DNA of 64,000 nucleotides from Saccharina japonica (Eukaryota > Sar > Phaeophyceae > Laminariales > Laminariaceae): positions 231,001 to 295,000 of the forward strand of contig MEHQ01001561.1 in assembly GCA_008828725.1 (NCBI GenBank). The letters run 5' to 3'. The translations under genes and the position numbers were made by a program. Position 1 is the stretch's first letter, and every line of letters begins with the position of its first letter. Below, one piece after another: positions 9,766 to 21,417 of this stretch. A model generated the notes under the pieces. That model saw only the letters and a program-made list of their open reading frames with translations. It did not search any database and had not been told where the DNA came from.

Positions 9766-11095
9766 CGTAGTCCCCCGTCCGTGAGGGAAAACGGTACCTG
9801 GTAATAAAAGGCACCTCAAATTTCTTCCCGCCATTTTTGCCCACAACCTGGTACTTTTGTGATATACTGACTGCAAACACTCTGATGAGGGACGTTGACA
9901 TAAGATGGGACCTCCAATCTCGAACGCGTATATAGGCTCTACCTACTGCTATCAATAAGTTATTCTACGTAGCTGGCTGTAGAGTACGTAGGAGGAGAGT
10001 AAATAGCGGACCCTCTCTGTCCGATGGTAACAATAATAACAACTTTTAGAGTCCAGTCGAGGGACACGCCTATCCTCTAAAGATTCTCCAGATATATATG
10101 TAGAGCATCATGAATGCTGACGATGTTTTCTCGCTACGAGTACATTAAAGTAGTGCTCCCTCTGTAGTGCCGGTTGATTGAAGCCGGCTGCCCTCTCGTA
10201 TGCTCGTATGAATAGTGCCTTTGGGATCGTTTGGCACAGACAGACAGACGTGATTAATTCGTGTGGTGTGTGGTACATACTGCTGTAAAAGTGTGCAGAG
10301 TAAATAGTGCCGGTTGCCGCTATAGTGCCGGCATTGTTGACTGGCGCATACATACATACTGGCACTTCGTATAGAGGGCCACTATACTACGAGTACTGCC
10401 TACTACTACTGCTGCTATAGTATACTGGTACCTATTAATAGACTGCTGTAAGAGACTCATTGTGCTGTTCGTGGCCGCCAATGAAACGGGAAACAACGAT
10501 ACAACGACACACACCACCACCACCACCAACCACAATAAACAATAGAGCTCGTCGTGAAAGTGAAACGTAAGCACAACAAAAGTTTCGATAAATTGGTACA
10601 GTATGGAGACTGGAGACCGAGAAAACGCGAACTAAAAACTTATAAACTGCCCCACGAGCAAGCCCTACTTGCTTGCTGTCAATCAAAGCCCCCTATTTGT
10701 GTACCCGCGTACGATCTACAGCTATACTCTTATCTATCGCCATCGCGTCCTCCGCCTGTCTGTGCTCTAGTCCCCACGCACTGACCGAAAGCCAGAGGGG
10801 CGAAGCGCTGCATAAAATCATGAAAAAAATGTGCATCATCTACGTACGTATCTATCTGGTGTATGATACCATACGGATCAGCGGATATGATATCTTTCCA
10901 GAAAAAACAGAGAGTTCTGGGGGTTTCGCCCCAAGGTTTACCCGCTTTTCTTTTCCATTTTTTTCGCGGAGGCTCGATTGATTGCAAAGCAGATAGCAGG
11001 AGACGCAGGACAGACGTGTGTGCGTGCCATGAGCTCGCGCGAGAGCCGCTTTCGGTAGGAACCCCTCTCGAAGCTTGGTTGGCTACACTATATCC

Positions 11096-11127
<32 letters not shown>

Positions 11128-14100
11128 AGTGTGTGCTGCGCTATTTTATGGAGCGTAGCACCTAGGCCTATAGTCTCGTGTTCTGGATAGCATCACAGGT
11201 CTCTCTCTGCTATCATCGCACAGACAACAAACAAACGGCTCAAGTACAGTAAGAGACGGTGCTACTTCTTCTATGTATGGAGAGACCCCGAGGTTCAGCT
11301 TGTTCGTCACGTACGTCGTATATACTACTACTGCTGCTGTACTTGTAAGTTCTTCTCTGCTGTTGCAATTTTGGGATCAAGTTTTTTTGGTGGTGGGCAT
11401 CATGACAAGATGGCATTCTATATGCCGGCATCTATCGCCTTGCCCTTTCGCCTATAGTATACTCTCGGGTTTGCTTGTGTTAGCCTAGGGTAGCGAGCGG
11501 ACTCGATGGCAGTCCATCCCACCCTGCCAGTCAGTACGTATTGTGCGTCAGCACAGCAGCAGCAGTAGTAGTAGCACTATATATGACCCAACATGTATCA
11601 TATGATATCTGTGGGGTGTTTGGTCTTCTTGTCTTATCGGCTATCTTTGCATCGTTTGCATCGAAGAAAAAAAACTCTTGTTTTGTGCGGCCGGCCTGCA
11701 CACAAGAAAAAACCACCCCCCACCCCGCGTGGTCACAGCAGTAGTAGTAGCCATGGTAGCAGTGATCCTGCCCTACCCGTACCGGATAGTATTATTACGA
11801 GCTACCAGCACACCGTTGGCACTGCACCTATCTGTACATGCATTTATTTTGCGATGTACCAGGTATTATTGTCTATAGGTTTTGTGACCACAGAGAATGC
11901 ATGCTTGCTCGTATATCACTCGTGCGGAGAATCAGGAAGGACCCTGGTGCTGACTGCTGTGCTGTGGATGATGTGGTCCATGTCTCCACGAGTATTTCCC
12001 AGTGACTACTGTTGTTGCTGTTGCTGCTGTGCTACAGAGTGTATAGAAAGAACACATACACACACAGAGCACTGCTAGGAATTGCGCGCCAAGCTATTAT
12101 ATATAGCTCTCTCACCTCGTGATGGCAGACCCATGGTGAGTCGAGTCATCATACACAAAGCTCTTCCTTCGAATCCGCTTTCGCGTGTGTGCTGAATAAA
12201 CCAGCAGCTGACTGAGAGGAGTAGGGGTGGTGGTGGTGGTGGTGGTTACTGATTGATGCTGTCGTATTCGGGTATAATAAAACACCCGTACGAAGAACAG
12301 GTAGAAACGGACTCGCTCAAATGGCGGGATTGTTTGGTCTGTGTATGTATGACTACTATTAATAGTGCTGCCATACACGAGACGCGAGATGACAAAGGAC
12401 AAAGAAAGATACATAGATCACGCGATGGTGTCTGCTGACTGCTGTCTGTCGTAGTTGTGCCGCGATGGCTGGCAGCAAGAAAGAAGAGAGAAAAAGAAAA
12501 AGAGCTGTTTGTCCGGTTTGGCGCTAGATTGTTTGCTCGCTGTTGTATTTGAAGTTGTTCCGGCTGTTCTTCTACGAAATCATTTTTAAAAATTAAAATA
12601 GTATTAATTGTTGAGGAAACAAATAAAATACAGATTGTTACCCAAAACCTCAAAAAGAACAGAATAATGCCAGTGAGAGAGAGAATTTGCTTTTTTTCTG
12701 GGTGGTGCGGTGGTGGTTATATGTGTTCGTCGTGTCTGTCTGTGTCTGTCTGTGCTTTTTTTTGTTCCCTGTTTTTTTTTCCTAAATCCACAAAATAACA
12801 AGTCAGTGTGGAGGGGTATATATATGTCTCTCACAAAAAAATCTCAGCAAAAAAAGCAAGGAACGTATATATATGTATGTGCGGCTATCTACGTGCTACG
12901 TATAATACGCGGTGCACTACTTACTGCTGCTGTCTGTGACTCTGCTTTTTTTATAATAATAATAGCTGTATTGTCGGATGGCAAAGATAATAATAATAAT
13001 AGCTTGGTTTCCGTGGTCTTCTGCTTTTGGGAGTTTTATGAGTGATCAACGCTGAAGATCATGCTACACATTGTCGGATGGCAAAGATAATAATAATAAT
13101 AGCTGCAAGGAAGGGGGGAGGGGGGGGTATACTAACATTTGTTGCTTACCTTTTTTTTATTCTTAAGTCATATGGCCATTGACTAAGGACCACGCGCCAC
13201 GCGCCCCTCTTCTTTTTCGAGTCGGATCGCGTCCCTATAATACTATACGTACGTACCCCTAAAAAATAAAGGAGCAAGGGAGAGAGGGGGAGGGGCGTTG
13301 ATTTGTCTGTTATATCTGTGCTTGTGCGCGAGGTACACGACAACATTATTATCCATTATTTTACAGGTGGTGTGGTACTACTTCTACTTCTACTTACTGC
13401 TTATATATACTGTAGGTCAGGTGTACATTGGAGGTGGGAGACACTTCTTTATTACAGTAGTACTGTGACACAGGCGGGTGGAATGTGATGATTTGATATA
13501 CCATCTCTACTTCTACTTGATAACACACGGAGTCATCTCATCTGACACTATACACACTGTATGTGTAGTATGTGGTAAATTCCTCTGCACACAGCTTCAC
13601 ATCATACACATGCCATGTCATCAACAATGATGATAATAAAATGGATGGGGTCATCGATCGCGTCGAGGGGCGGATTTACAGAAAACCACCGACGCATCAG
13701 CGGCGCATACACTATTTTTATATGTACCCGTCCCTATATTTACGAAAAAAGCGACTTTGATTCCATGGAGAATTTCTAAGTTCACACACCAGGCACTCCA
13801 CCACGCAGCAGGTACTATAATTTCCCGTCGGCATAGATATAAATTAAACCCCCGACCCCCCGGGCCACACACAGACAGTAGAGAGAAGACGTGCGTGGCT
13901 CCGTGTGTGTCCGTCGTATCTCTCCCAAAATTCGCCTCAACAAGTATTCGTTTTTTTTTAGCAAGTAAAAGATGAGAGTTATTATTTCCTGTGCTGTGCT
14001 GTGTTGTAGTGTGCTGCCTGCTGCTTGCTGCATGCACTACTTTTTTCCTTTACTTTTATTTTAGCTTTTGAATTATTGTGGGCTCACAGATTCCCCGGGT

Positions 14101-14395
14101 GGAGCCGAGATCTCTCTCTCTGTCACTCACTCTGTCGACACGTAAATATAAAAGGGTCAAATCAAGTGGCAGGCTACTTGCCTTTGAACACACCTACCGA
14201 GACCTTGAGACCACAGGTACAACAACTAACTGCATGCAGTATACCAGTAGGTATGGGGTAGTGCGCACGCGGTATAGTACGAGATACGTTACAATCAACG
14301 TTACAACGACGAGAAAACGAGAAAACGACGAAAACGACGAAACGGCAACGACAACAAACAGCCTTTTCTTTCTATCATTAGCACACACAGCGAAC
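9766..14395. other. Gene-poor low-complexity tract
   Basis: I find no supportable exon. The stretch has many TACTACTGCTG motifs, a (CTG)9-10 run at 11098-11127, short CAG runs, T-rich and A-rich tracts, and two copies of GTCGGATGGCAAAGATAATA (12971 and 13074) that belong to the ACAATAA repeat. It could be a long intron or intergenic DNA. Confidence 0.45.
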
Positions 14396-14535
14396 GACAA
14401 ACAACAACAACAACAACAGCAACCAAAATGTAGGCAACGACGACATCAACAACGACAAACAACACAGTCAACCCGACAGCAACAGCAAGCAGCGGCAGCA
14501 GCGGCAGCAGCAGCAACGAACACCACCAACAACAA

Positions 14536-14567
<32 letters not shown>

Positions 14568-14660
14568 AGCGGCAGACCGCAGACAACAACAAGCAGGCAG
14601 CAACAACAACGTGCAGCCATCAACAACATAATAACAGCCAGACATCATCAGATCAGCACA
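14396..14660. repeat. CAA/CAG/GCA microsatellite block
   Basis: Runs of AACAAC, CAGCAG and GCAGCA give Q-, A-, N- and S-rich frames on the plus strand and C- and L-rich frames on the minus strand. The composition explains the ORFs. Confidence 0.85.
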
Positions 14661-15034
14661 AAAACAAATGATAAAGAAGACGCGGACCCCCCCCCCAGGG
14701 GCCTCTATACAATAACAGATGTTTAGAGAAGAAAAGTATGCGAGTACTCCCCTCACGCATTTTATGCATATAGCAGAGTTACGAGTACACAGCTCGCGCT
14801 CCACACCAGACAAGACCCCTCTCTCATATAAAACGGGAAGCAAGAGCGTTTAACGCAAAGCGTATCCCTCCCGCGCGCATACTACTACATACAACAACTC
14901 GTCCTTATTGTGCAGCATACTATATAGCGTCTATGTACCCCGCATGTACCGGTACACAACACAAGTAACATCACAACAATAAATATATCAGAACAACACC
15001 GTGGAGAATTTACGAGGGGGGGGGCGGGGGGGGG

Positions 15035-15602
15035 TCGCTCGTAAAGACATTTACCTCTGGAAGGTTTACTTCCCTTTTTTCACTCCGAGTCCGGGGTATT
15101 TTTTTTCTTCTCATATTAAAATGGCAGTACGCACGAGTGACATATCATGAAGAATGATAAACCCGCCATTGATGAGCAAGTCAACAAGTGCTACTACTAC
15201 TACTGCTGAATATGTGCTTGCAGTAGTAATAGAAGAAGTGTCTCCGCTTTTTAGAGTCAGAGCACAGCAGTAGTACGACTATAATAGTAGTAATGAGTAC
15301 TTCCGGAAGCAAAAGTATAGAATCATATAATAATAAGTAATCGATCAGCAACGAACGAACGATAATAAGACGAGTCCGAATCCGAATGCCAACAACCACG
15401 TGGTACCATGAGGAATGCATTCCACGGTTTTTCTGTTTCGTTGAGATAAATAACAACGAGTTTTGCTTTCCAACCAGTTCCAACAGGTATTTTTTTCAAG
15501 AAGTTATCATGGCGACCACGAGAAGAGAAGAGACCCACACGACGAATGAACGAGCACATATTTACAGCAGAGCATAAAAACGTGTCACCTACGTATACAC
15601 TA
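15035..15602. repeat. Direct duplication, left copy (567 bp), ending at an ambiguous base
   Basis: It is almost identical to 16098-16663; the only length change I see is two bases in an AATAAT run. Both begin right after a poly-G tract. The left copy stops two bases before the N at 15603, after which the sequences differ. This fits either a recent duplication or an assembly repeat. Confidence 0.85.
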
Positions 15603-15646
15603 NAAAGGGTTTCTATGATTGCCGTTCAACACGCATGATAATACAC

Positions 15647-15790
15647 CCCCTCTGGGACGAAATTTCGGAGCCGATTTTCTTCAAAACATGCCTTAGAAGG
15701 GCCATGGCTTAGAGGGGCCACGGCTTATTAATCAAGGGGCCCACGCAACGAAAATGGTGGCTTTGGAAATACGAACATCTCGTCGAGATA
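15647..15790 (+). repeat. GGCTTTGG dispersed repeat, copy 2
   Basis: GGACGAAATTTCGGAGCCGA and AAAATGGTGGCTTTGGAAAT flank a variable centre that here contains a duplicated 'TTAGAGGGGCCA'-like piece. Confidence 0.5.
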
Positions 15791-16067
15791 CTTCCACAGA
15801 CACTGACTGCGCTCAGAGAAAGACGTTTCATGTCCTCAGTTTTCTGATTGGTCAGTTTTTGGGGTTGGAATTTTTGATTGGTGGAAAAATCCTTGGAAAC
15901 TTGTAGAGAAAGCCAGCTTGGAAATTTGTCCCAGGGGGCGTGTGTTATCAAATTACTTGGCTACAGTATGGATGTGTTATATGGTAGATGCTGCTGGTGG
16001 ATTCAGGGGATTGTGGTGGCATTGTAGGTGCTGTGCGCCGGCCGGCCGGCCGGTGGTGGGGGGGGTA

Positions 16068-16097
<30 letters not shown>

Positions 16098-16098
<1 letters not shown>

Positions 16099-16663
16099 CG
16101 CTCGTAAAGACATTTACCTCTGGAAGGTTTACTTCCCTTTTTTCACTCCGAGTCCGGGGTATTTTTTTTCTTCTCATATTAAAATGGCAGTACGCACGAG
16201 TGACATATCATGAAGAATGATAAACCCGCCATTGATGAGCAAGTCAACAAGTGCTACTACTACTACTGCTGAATATGTGCTTGCAGTAGTAATAGAAGAA
16301 GTGTCTCCGCTTTTTAGAGTCAGAGCACAGCAGTAGTACGACTATAATAGTAGTAATGAGTACTTCCGGAAGCAAAAGTATAGAATCATATAATAAAGTA
16401 ATCGATCAGCAACGAACGAACGATAATAAGACGAGTCCGAATCCGAATGCCAACAACCACGTGGTACCATGAGGAATGCATTCCACGGTTTTTCTGTTTC
16501 GTTGAGATAAATAACAACGAGTTTTGCTTTCCAACCAGTTCCAACAGGTATTTTTTTCAAGAAGTTATCATGGCGACCACGAGAAGAGAAGAGACCCACA
16601 CGACGAATGAACGAGCACATATTTACAGCAGAGCATAAAAACGTGTCACCTACGTATACACTA
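16098..16663. repeat. Direct duplication, right copy
   Basis: It matches 15035-15602 and is preceded by a poly-G tract at about 16060-16097. The flanking sequence on the right continues without ambiguity. Confidence 0.85.
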
Positions 16664-17104
16664 CGAGTAAAGACGATCCAGAATCATGCAGACCACTACT
16701 GTACTGTTAACAATACTTACAACACACCATCGACAACAAACCAGCTTCGAATATATGAAGTAGAGCCGGCACCGAGACTAAGATCATGCATTAGCATTGT
16801 TGAGAGTACCGGTATTGTTACTACCACCACAATTCGAATAGTATACATACAACGTCGTCATGGCTGCTTCCTGTGACTATCGACCACCGAACTTTGTATA
16901 ACTACGTAATGCTATCTCGCCCACTTACGGCGTTTTTTTTGTTGAGCTCGGCTCATTTCAGCCGCAGCCAGCTTTGTTATAGTGGATGCCGACCATATTA
17001 TGTACCTGGCACCTTTTTTCATGTTGTCTCATAATCATTAGGTTTTCTATTCGACAATGTGCAGGTAATGTGCAGCGTACACATACGTATCGATACTTAT
17101 TATT

Positions 17105-17487
17105 CTCATCGCATCATCCTTGTGTCGCATCACCTTCATATCGTCACAATCACTATCATCATCACCCTCAATCTTCGTCATCATCATCATTATTATCATC
17201 ATCGTCATCTTCATCATCATTATTATCATCTTCATCGCATCATCGTCATCTTCATCATAATTGTTATCATCTTCATCGCATCATCCTCATTATCTTCATC
17301 ATCATTATCATCTACATCATCATCATCATCATCACCGTCATCGTCATCATCATCATCACCCTCAATCTTCGTCATCATCATCATCATCATCATCATCATC
17401 GTCCTCATCATCATCGCATCATCATCATCATCGTCATCATCATCATCACCATCATCGTCATCATCATCATCGTCATTATCATCATCG

Positions 17488-17529
<42 letters not shown>

Positions 17530-17981
17530 GCACCATCATCTTCGTCATAATTATCGTCTTCATCATCATTTGTCATCAACATCATCATCATCATCACCGT
17601 TATCGTCATCGTCATCATCACCCTCAACCTTCGTCACCACCATCATCATCATCATCCTCATCATCATCTTTATCATCACCATAATCATCATCATCATCAT
17701 CAACATCGTCATATCCATCATCTTCATCATCATTATCATCTTCATCGCATCATCCTCATCATCTTCATCATAATTTATCATCAACATCATCATCATCACC
17801 GTCATTGTCATCATCATCATCACCCTCAACCTTCGTCATCATCATCATCATCATCATCGTCATCGTCATCATCATCACCCTCATCATCATCGTCATCATC
17901 ATCATTATCATCATCATCATCATCACCATCACCATCATTATCATTATCCTTAGCATCTTCATTGCATCATCCTCATCACCT

Positions 17982-18018
<37 letters not shown>

Positions 18019-18180
18019 AATCATCACCGTCATCATCATCATCATCATCATAATTATCATCATCATCACCTTCGTCATCGTCAGCATCCTCATCACATCA
18101 TCATGATCATCATGGTCGTCTTCATCGCATCATCATCGTATTTTCATCGTAGTCTTCATCGTGATCATCATGATCACTGT
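17105..18180. repeat. ~1 kb imperfect ATC/TCATCA microsatellite
   Basis: Almost every triplet is ATC, CTC or TTC, with occasional higher-order units such as CACCCTCAATCTTCGTC and TCTTCATCGCATCATCC repeated at intervals. All six frames are open for long distances as S-, H-, I-, D- or M-rich stretches; I do not call them genes. Confidence 0.95.
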
Positions 18181-18408
18181 TCTTCGTCCGCCAGCAGTAT
18201 AGTTTACAGAATGAGCTTGAAAATGCCGATCACTCCTATTTATTATAGACATCACCAGAAATAAGAGCAACCAATATAACGAATCCAGTCAATGAGTTAA
18301 CCCCCACATTCACACCCTGTACACAAACAAGTAACGGCCACGGGTGTTGGTGTGGTCTTCTCAACTGGTCTATCATATCTGCCAAATAAACTAGGTTGAA
18401 GCATAAAT

Positions 18409-18998
18409 AACACCTCGGACAGATCATGATCTAGATCATCTACAGATAGATCATGATCTTGATCATCTACAGATATATCATGATCTCGGTCATCTACAGG
18501 TAGATCATGATCTAGATCATCTACAGATAGATCGTGATCCATCTGTATATGATCTAGATCATTATTTAGATAATGTACAGATAGATCATGATCTAGATCA
18601 TATACAGATACTTCGAAGTAGATCATGATTTAGATCATATACAGATAAATCATGATCTAGATCATCTACCGATAGGGTACCCCGCTGCCTTCCCCTGCGG
18701 GGGCTCTCTCTCCGCGTCCTATCTACAGATAGATCATGATCTAGACCATCTAGTTCCTCACCCAACGTTGTGAGAGGTTGTTTGTGCAGGATCTGCATAG
18801 TACAAATCGAACTCAGGAAACATGTGCTAGGTCATGCAGATCGTACGGGTCCCACCCGGCAACATGAGCTAGATCATACAGATCACACAGATCATACAGA
18901 TCATACTAATCATACAAATCATACAGATCATGAATACATCTGCCTTAAACTATCTAGATCATGAAATAGGAATCGATGATCTGTCCGAAGAGGAGTGA
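18409..18998 (+). mobile_element. GATC element, full copy with expanded left array
   Basis: The left terminus AACACCTCGGACAGATCATG is complementary to the right terminus GATGATCTGTCCGAAGAGG. Next to the left end about twenty degenerate GATCATCTACAGATA units extend to ~18750. The conserved core follows: GTTCCTCACCCAACGTTGTG, GGATCTGCATAGTACAAATC, AGGAAACATGTGCTAGGTCA, CCCACCCGGCAACATGAGC, then ATCATACAG units. About 590 bp with no transposase. Confidence 0.8.
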
Positions 18999-19115
18999 AG
19001 TGTTTTGATATACTCTCCATTCCGGATGCGGAGGAAAGAAGTGTGAGAGTTGGTATTAGAAAATACTCTATCGCCCTAGAAAGTAGCGTACATGGCGAGG
19101 CTAGCCCCCCCCCCN

Positions 19116-21266
19116 GCTATAAGGATGCTATAAGGGCCGTCGACCTCAAAGGCCCGCAAGCAGAGAGCCCACTGAAGTCAATCCATCGTTTCGTGCACCA
19201 CGTCGGAAAAAGGAGGTCATGCCCCGGCGATCCCAAGCGGCGATGCTTCGGCGATCCCAAGCGACGATGCTTCGGCGATCCTAGGCGATAATGCTCAAAC
19301 GATCCCAGAGGATGATTCTCTGGCGATCCATCATGCTGGTACTTCGCGACCCCAGCAGAAGATGATGCTCCGGCCATGCGGTATGCCGATGCTCCAGCAA
19401 TCCACGGCAATGATGCTCCGGCGATCCCAGATGCCCAGGCGATCCCAAAGANATGATGTCCCAGCGATATGCTAATGCTCCGATAACTCCAGATGATGAT
19501 GACCCGGCGACTTCAAATTCGAACGACGCTCCGATGAGCTCAAAAGATGATGATCCCGCGGGCTTAGTTGCTACGCCTCCGATTATACCAGATTACGGTG
19601 ATCCAGCGACCTCAGGCGATGCTGCTCCCGGGAGGAGTGGAGGGCATCTTGGTGCTTTGTTGGGAGGTTTTGATTACCAAGATGTTTTATTGTCTTCCTT
19701 CGACAGTAGTTTGTTTGTCGTCAGCGGTGGGCATGTGCCGTACGTGAAAGCCTTGTAGGACAGTAAGACTGGCGCTCGGGTAGTAGGGGGTATTCTAACA
19801 CTCCCCCTCTATGATGCCATTGTTTTCACTATATGCCGCGTTTCGGCCACTCGGGCGAGTAGCTCTGTATCTCACTCAAAAAGTGGACTTGAAATTAATG
19901 TGTTGACACAGCAGCGTAACCAACACAAGCCCTGGTAGGGGGGGGTATTCTAACACTCCCCCTCTGTGATGCCATTGTTTTCACTATATGCCGCGTTTCG
20001 GCCATTCGGGCGAGTCGCTCTGTATCTCACTCAAACAGTGGACTTGAAATTAATGTGCTGACACAGCGGTGCAACCAACCCAAGCCCTGGTGGTGCATAT
20101 ATCGCGGGTCCGAAAAAACATGAACACCGAAAAAACATGAACACCTTCTGAAGGCAACGGAATAAGGCTGTCACTCCGTCGAGTGGCTGTGAACGGCTGC
20201 AAACGAAGGGCCTTATAGTGAGCCCACCCCTCTTCCCTTGCACCAGTTTGAAGCGGGTCTGACGCGGGTCTCTATCAGTGTAGGCGAAATCAAGGCACAC
20301 GCACGATACGTGGCAAAGGGGACACATGCTACGATAGAGGTGCACCATGTTTATTCTGAGCTTCTCACTTAAGGAGCGTCATACCTCACCGAAAACAATA
20401 TTTTGGAGGAGACTAAAAGTGCTGACGGATGAGAAATATCCTGACCGAAGTATGCTCTGAAACATTATTCGTCACAACAATGAAAGTCCGACGGATTTGG
20501 GTTAAGGAGCCCGATCGTTCAGAAAACGATTCAGCCAAAACGTGCTACGTCTACCGTAGCACGCGTCGGGGGTTTGCTGCCCCCGGTGCCCCCATTGTGT
20601 GCTATCAAAAGTTTGCGTTCGATATTTACCCTGTGCCTTTCTCGTTCTGGCGGTCAAGATGGTTGCTATGCGCGATTTAGAATAGAAAATAAGAGGACGT
20701 GATGAGAAGGAAGAAGTGAGGACAGCAAATGGAGTAGATAAAGCTCAAGCCGGTACAGTAGTACGTACAGAAGGGAGTTAGTAGACTTTGTGCATCGGAG
20801 GGCTCTTTTTGTTTCCGTGGCTTTCTTATTTCTGAGAGTGCTTATGAGTGATCAACGTTGAAGCTTATGCAACATATTGTTAAGGATGGTAATGATAACA
20901 ATAACAATAGGGGCTGGGAAAGTATCGGGCAGCCCCTCAGTTGTGAGGAGCCCCGCGAGAGGAAACCGTCAGNAAAAAGTAAATGGGATCTACAAAAATG
21001 AAAGCTACTACCAAAAGTACGACAACTAGACTACAGCACACCCTCGCCGTGGCAAAGTCGACTATTCATAACTGGGTCAGAACGGTTCTTAGTAGGATGC
21101 AGCTCACCCTTCATGCGACTCGCCCAGCACCTCACGGTGCTTCGCGCTTGGTGCTAGCAATGTCTTCCTGGTCGGTGAAAACCCGACATGCTCCGTCCCG
21201 GCATTGTAGGGATGCGAGGGTCTATGGCCATACGACTACGGCCATGCATGAAAATGAAGTACCCCC

Positions 21267-21297
<31 letters not shown>

Positions 21298-21417
21298 GCT
21301 GTATAATTGCCTCCTCTCTGCCGCATAACTCCCTTTCCTTACGAATATTGGCCCCCCCCCCCCGCCCCGGCGTATATTTCCTCCTGCTATTCGGGCCGCG
21401 TCCATCGAGCATCGAAC
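19116..21417. repeat. 2302-bp direct repeat, unit 1
   Basis: It starts GCTATAAGGATGCTATAAGG directly after an N at 19115. Inside are a Pro/Asp/Ala codon-like block (to ~19757), two tandem ~153-bp copies starting GGGTATTCTAACACTCCCCC, a GTGCACC element (20328-20567), an ACAATAA repeat (~20805-20915), a CGTAG hairpin repeat (~21095-21262) and a 29-base C run. Ns lie at 19452 and 20973. Confidence 0.95.
19206..19758 (+). pseudogene. Degenerate Pro/Asp/Ala-rich repeat coding block (also in units 2, 3 and the inverted copy)
   Basis: From 19206 there are ~24-bp units reading like GCGATCCCAAGCGACGATGC, i.e. the octapeptide pattern AIPSDDAS. The pattern continues as ATPAEDDAP, AIHGNDAP and, after frame changes, ITPDDDDPATS and MSSKDDDPA, ending at a stop at 19756-19758. 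The frame is interrupted at least twice (a stop just before 19453 and a shift near 19350), so it looks like a decayed repeat protein. Homologous blocks lie at about 21508-22060, 23810-24362 and, on the minus strand, 27652-28205. Confidence 0.4.

Noticed and set aside
14078..14671. 197-codon plus-strand frame rich in Gln, Ala, Asn and Ser
   Set aside because: The second half is explained by CAA/CAG/GCA microsatellites. No conserved motif and no splice structure that I could support.
16986..17773. Long His/Ser/Ile-rich and Asp/Met-rich frames on both strands
   Set aside because: All arise from the ATC microsatellite, which leaves every frame open.
20429..20680. 83-codon frame containing KVRRIWVKEPDRSEN, repeated in every unit and partly in other GTGCACC elements
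   Set aside because: It recurs because the element recurs. Copies at 51211 and 52905 keep only a short stretch in frame, so there is no sign of coding selection.
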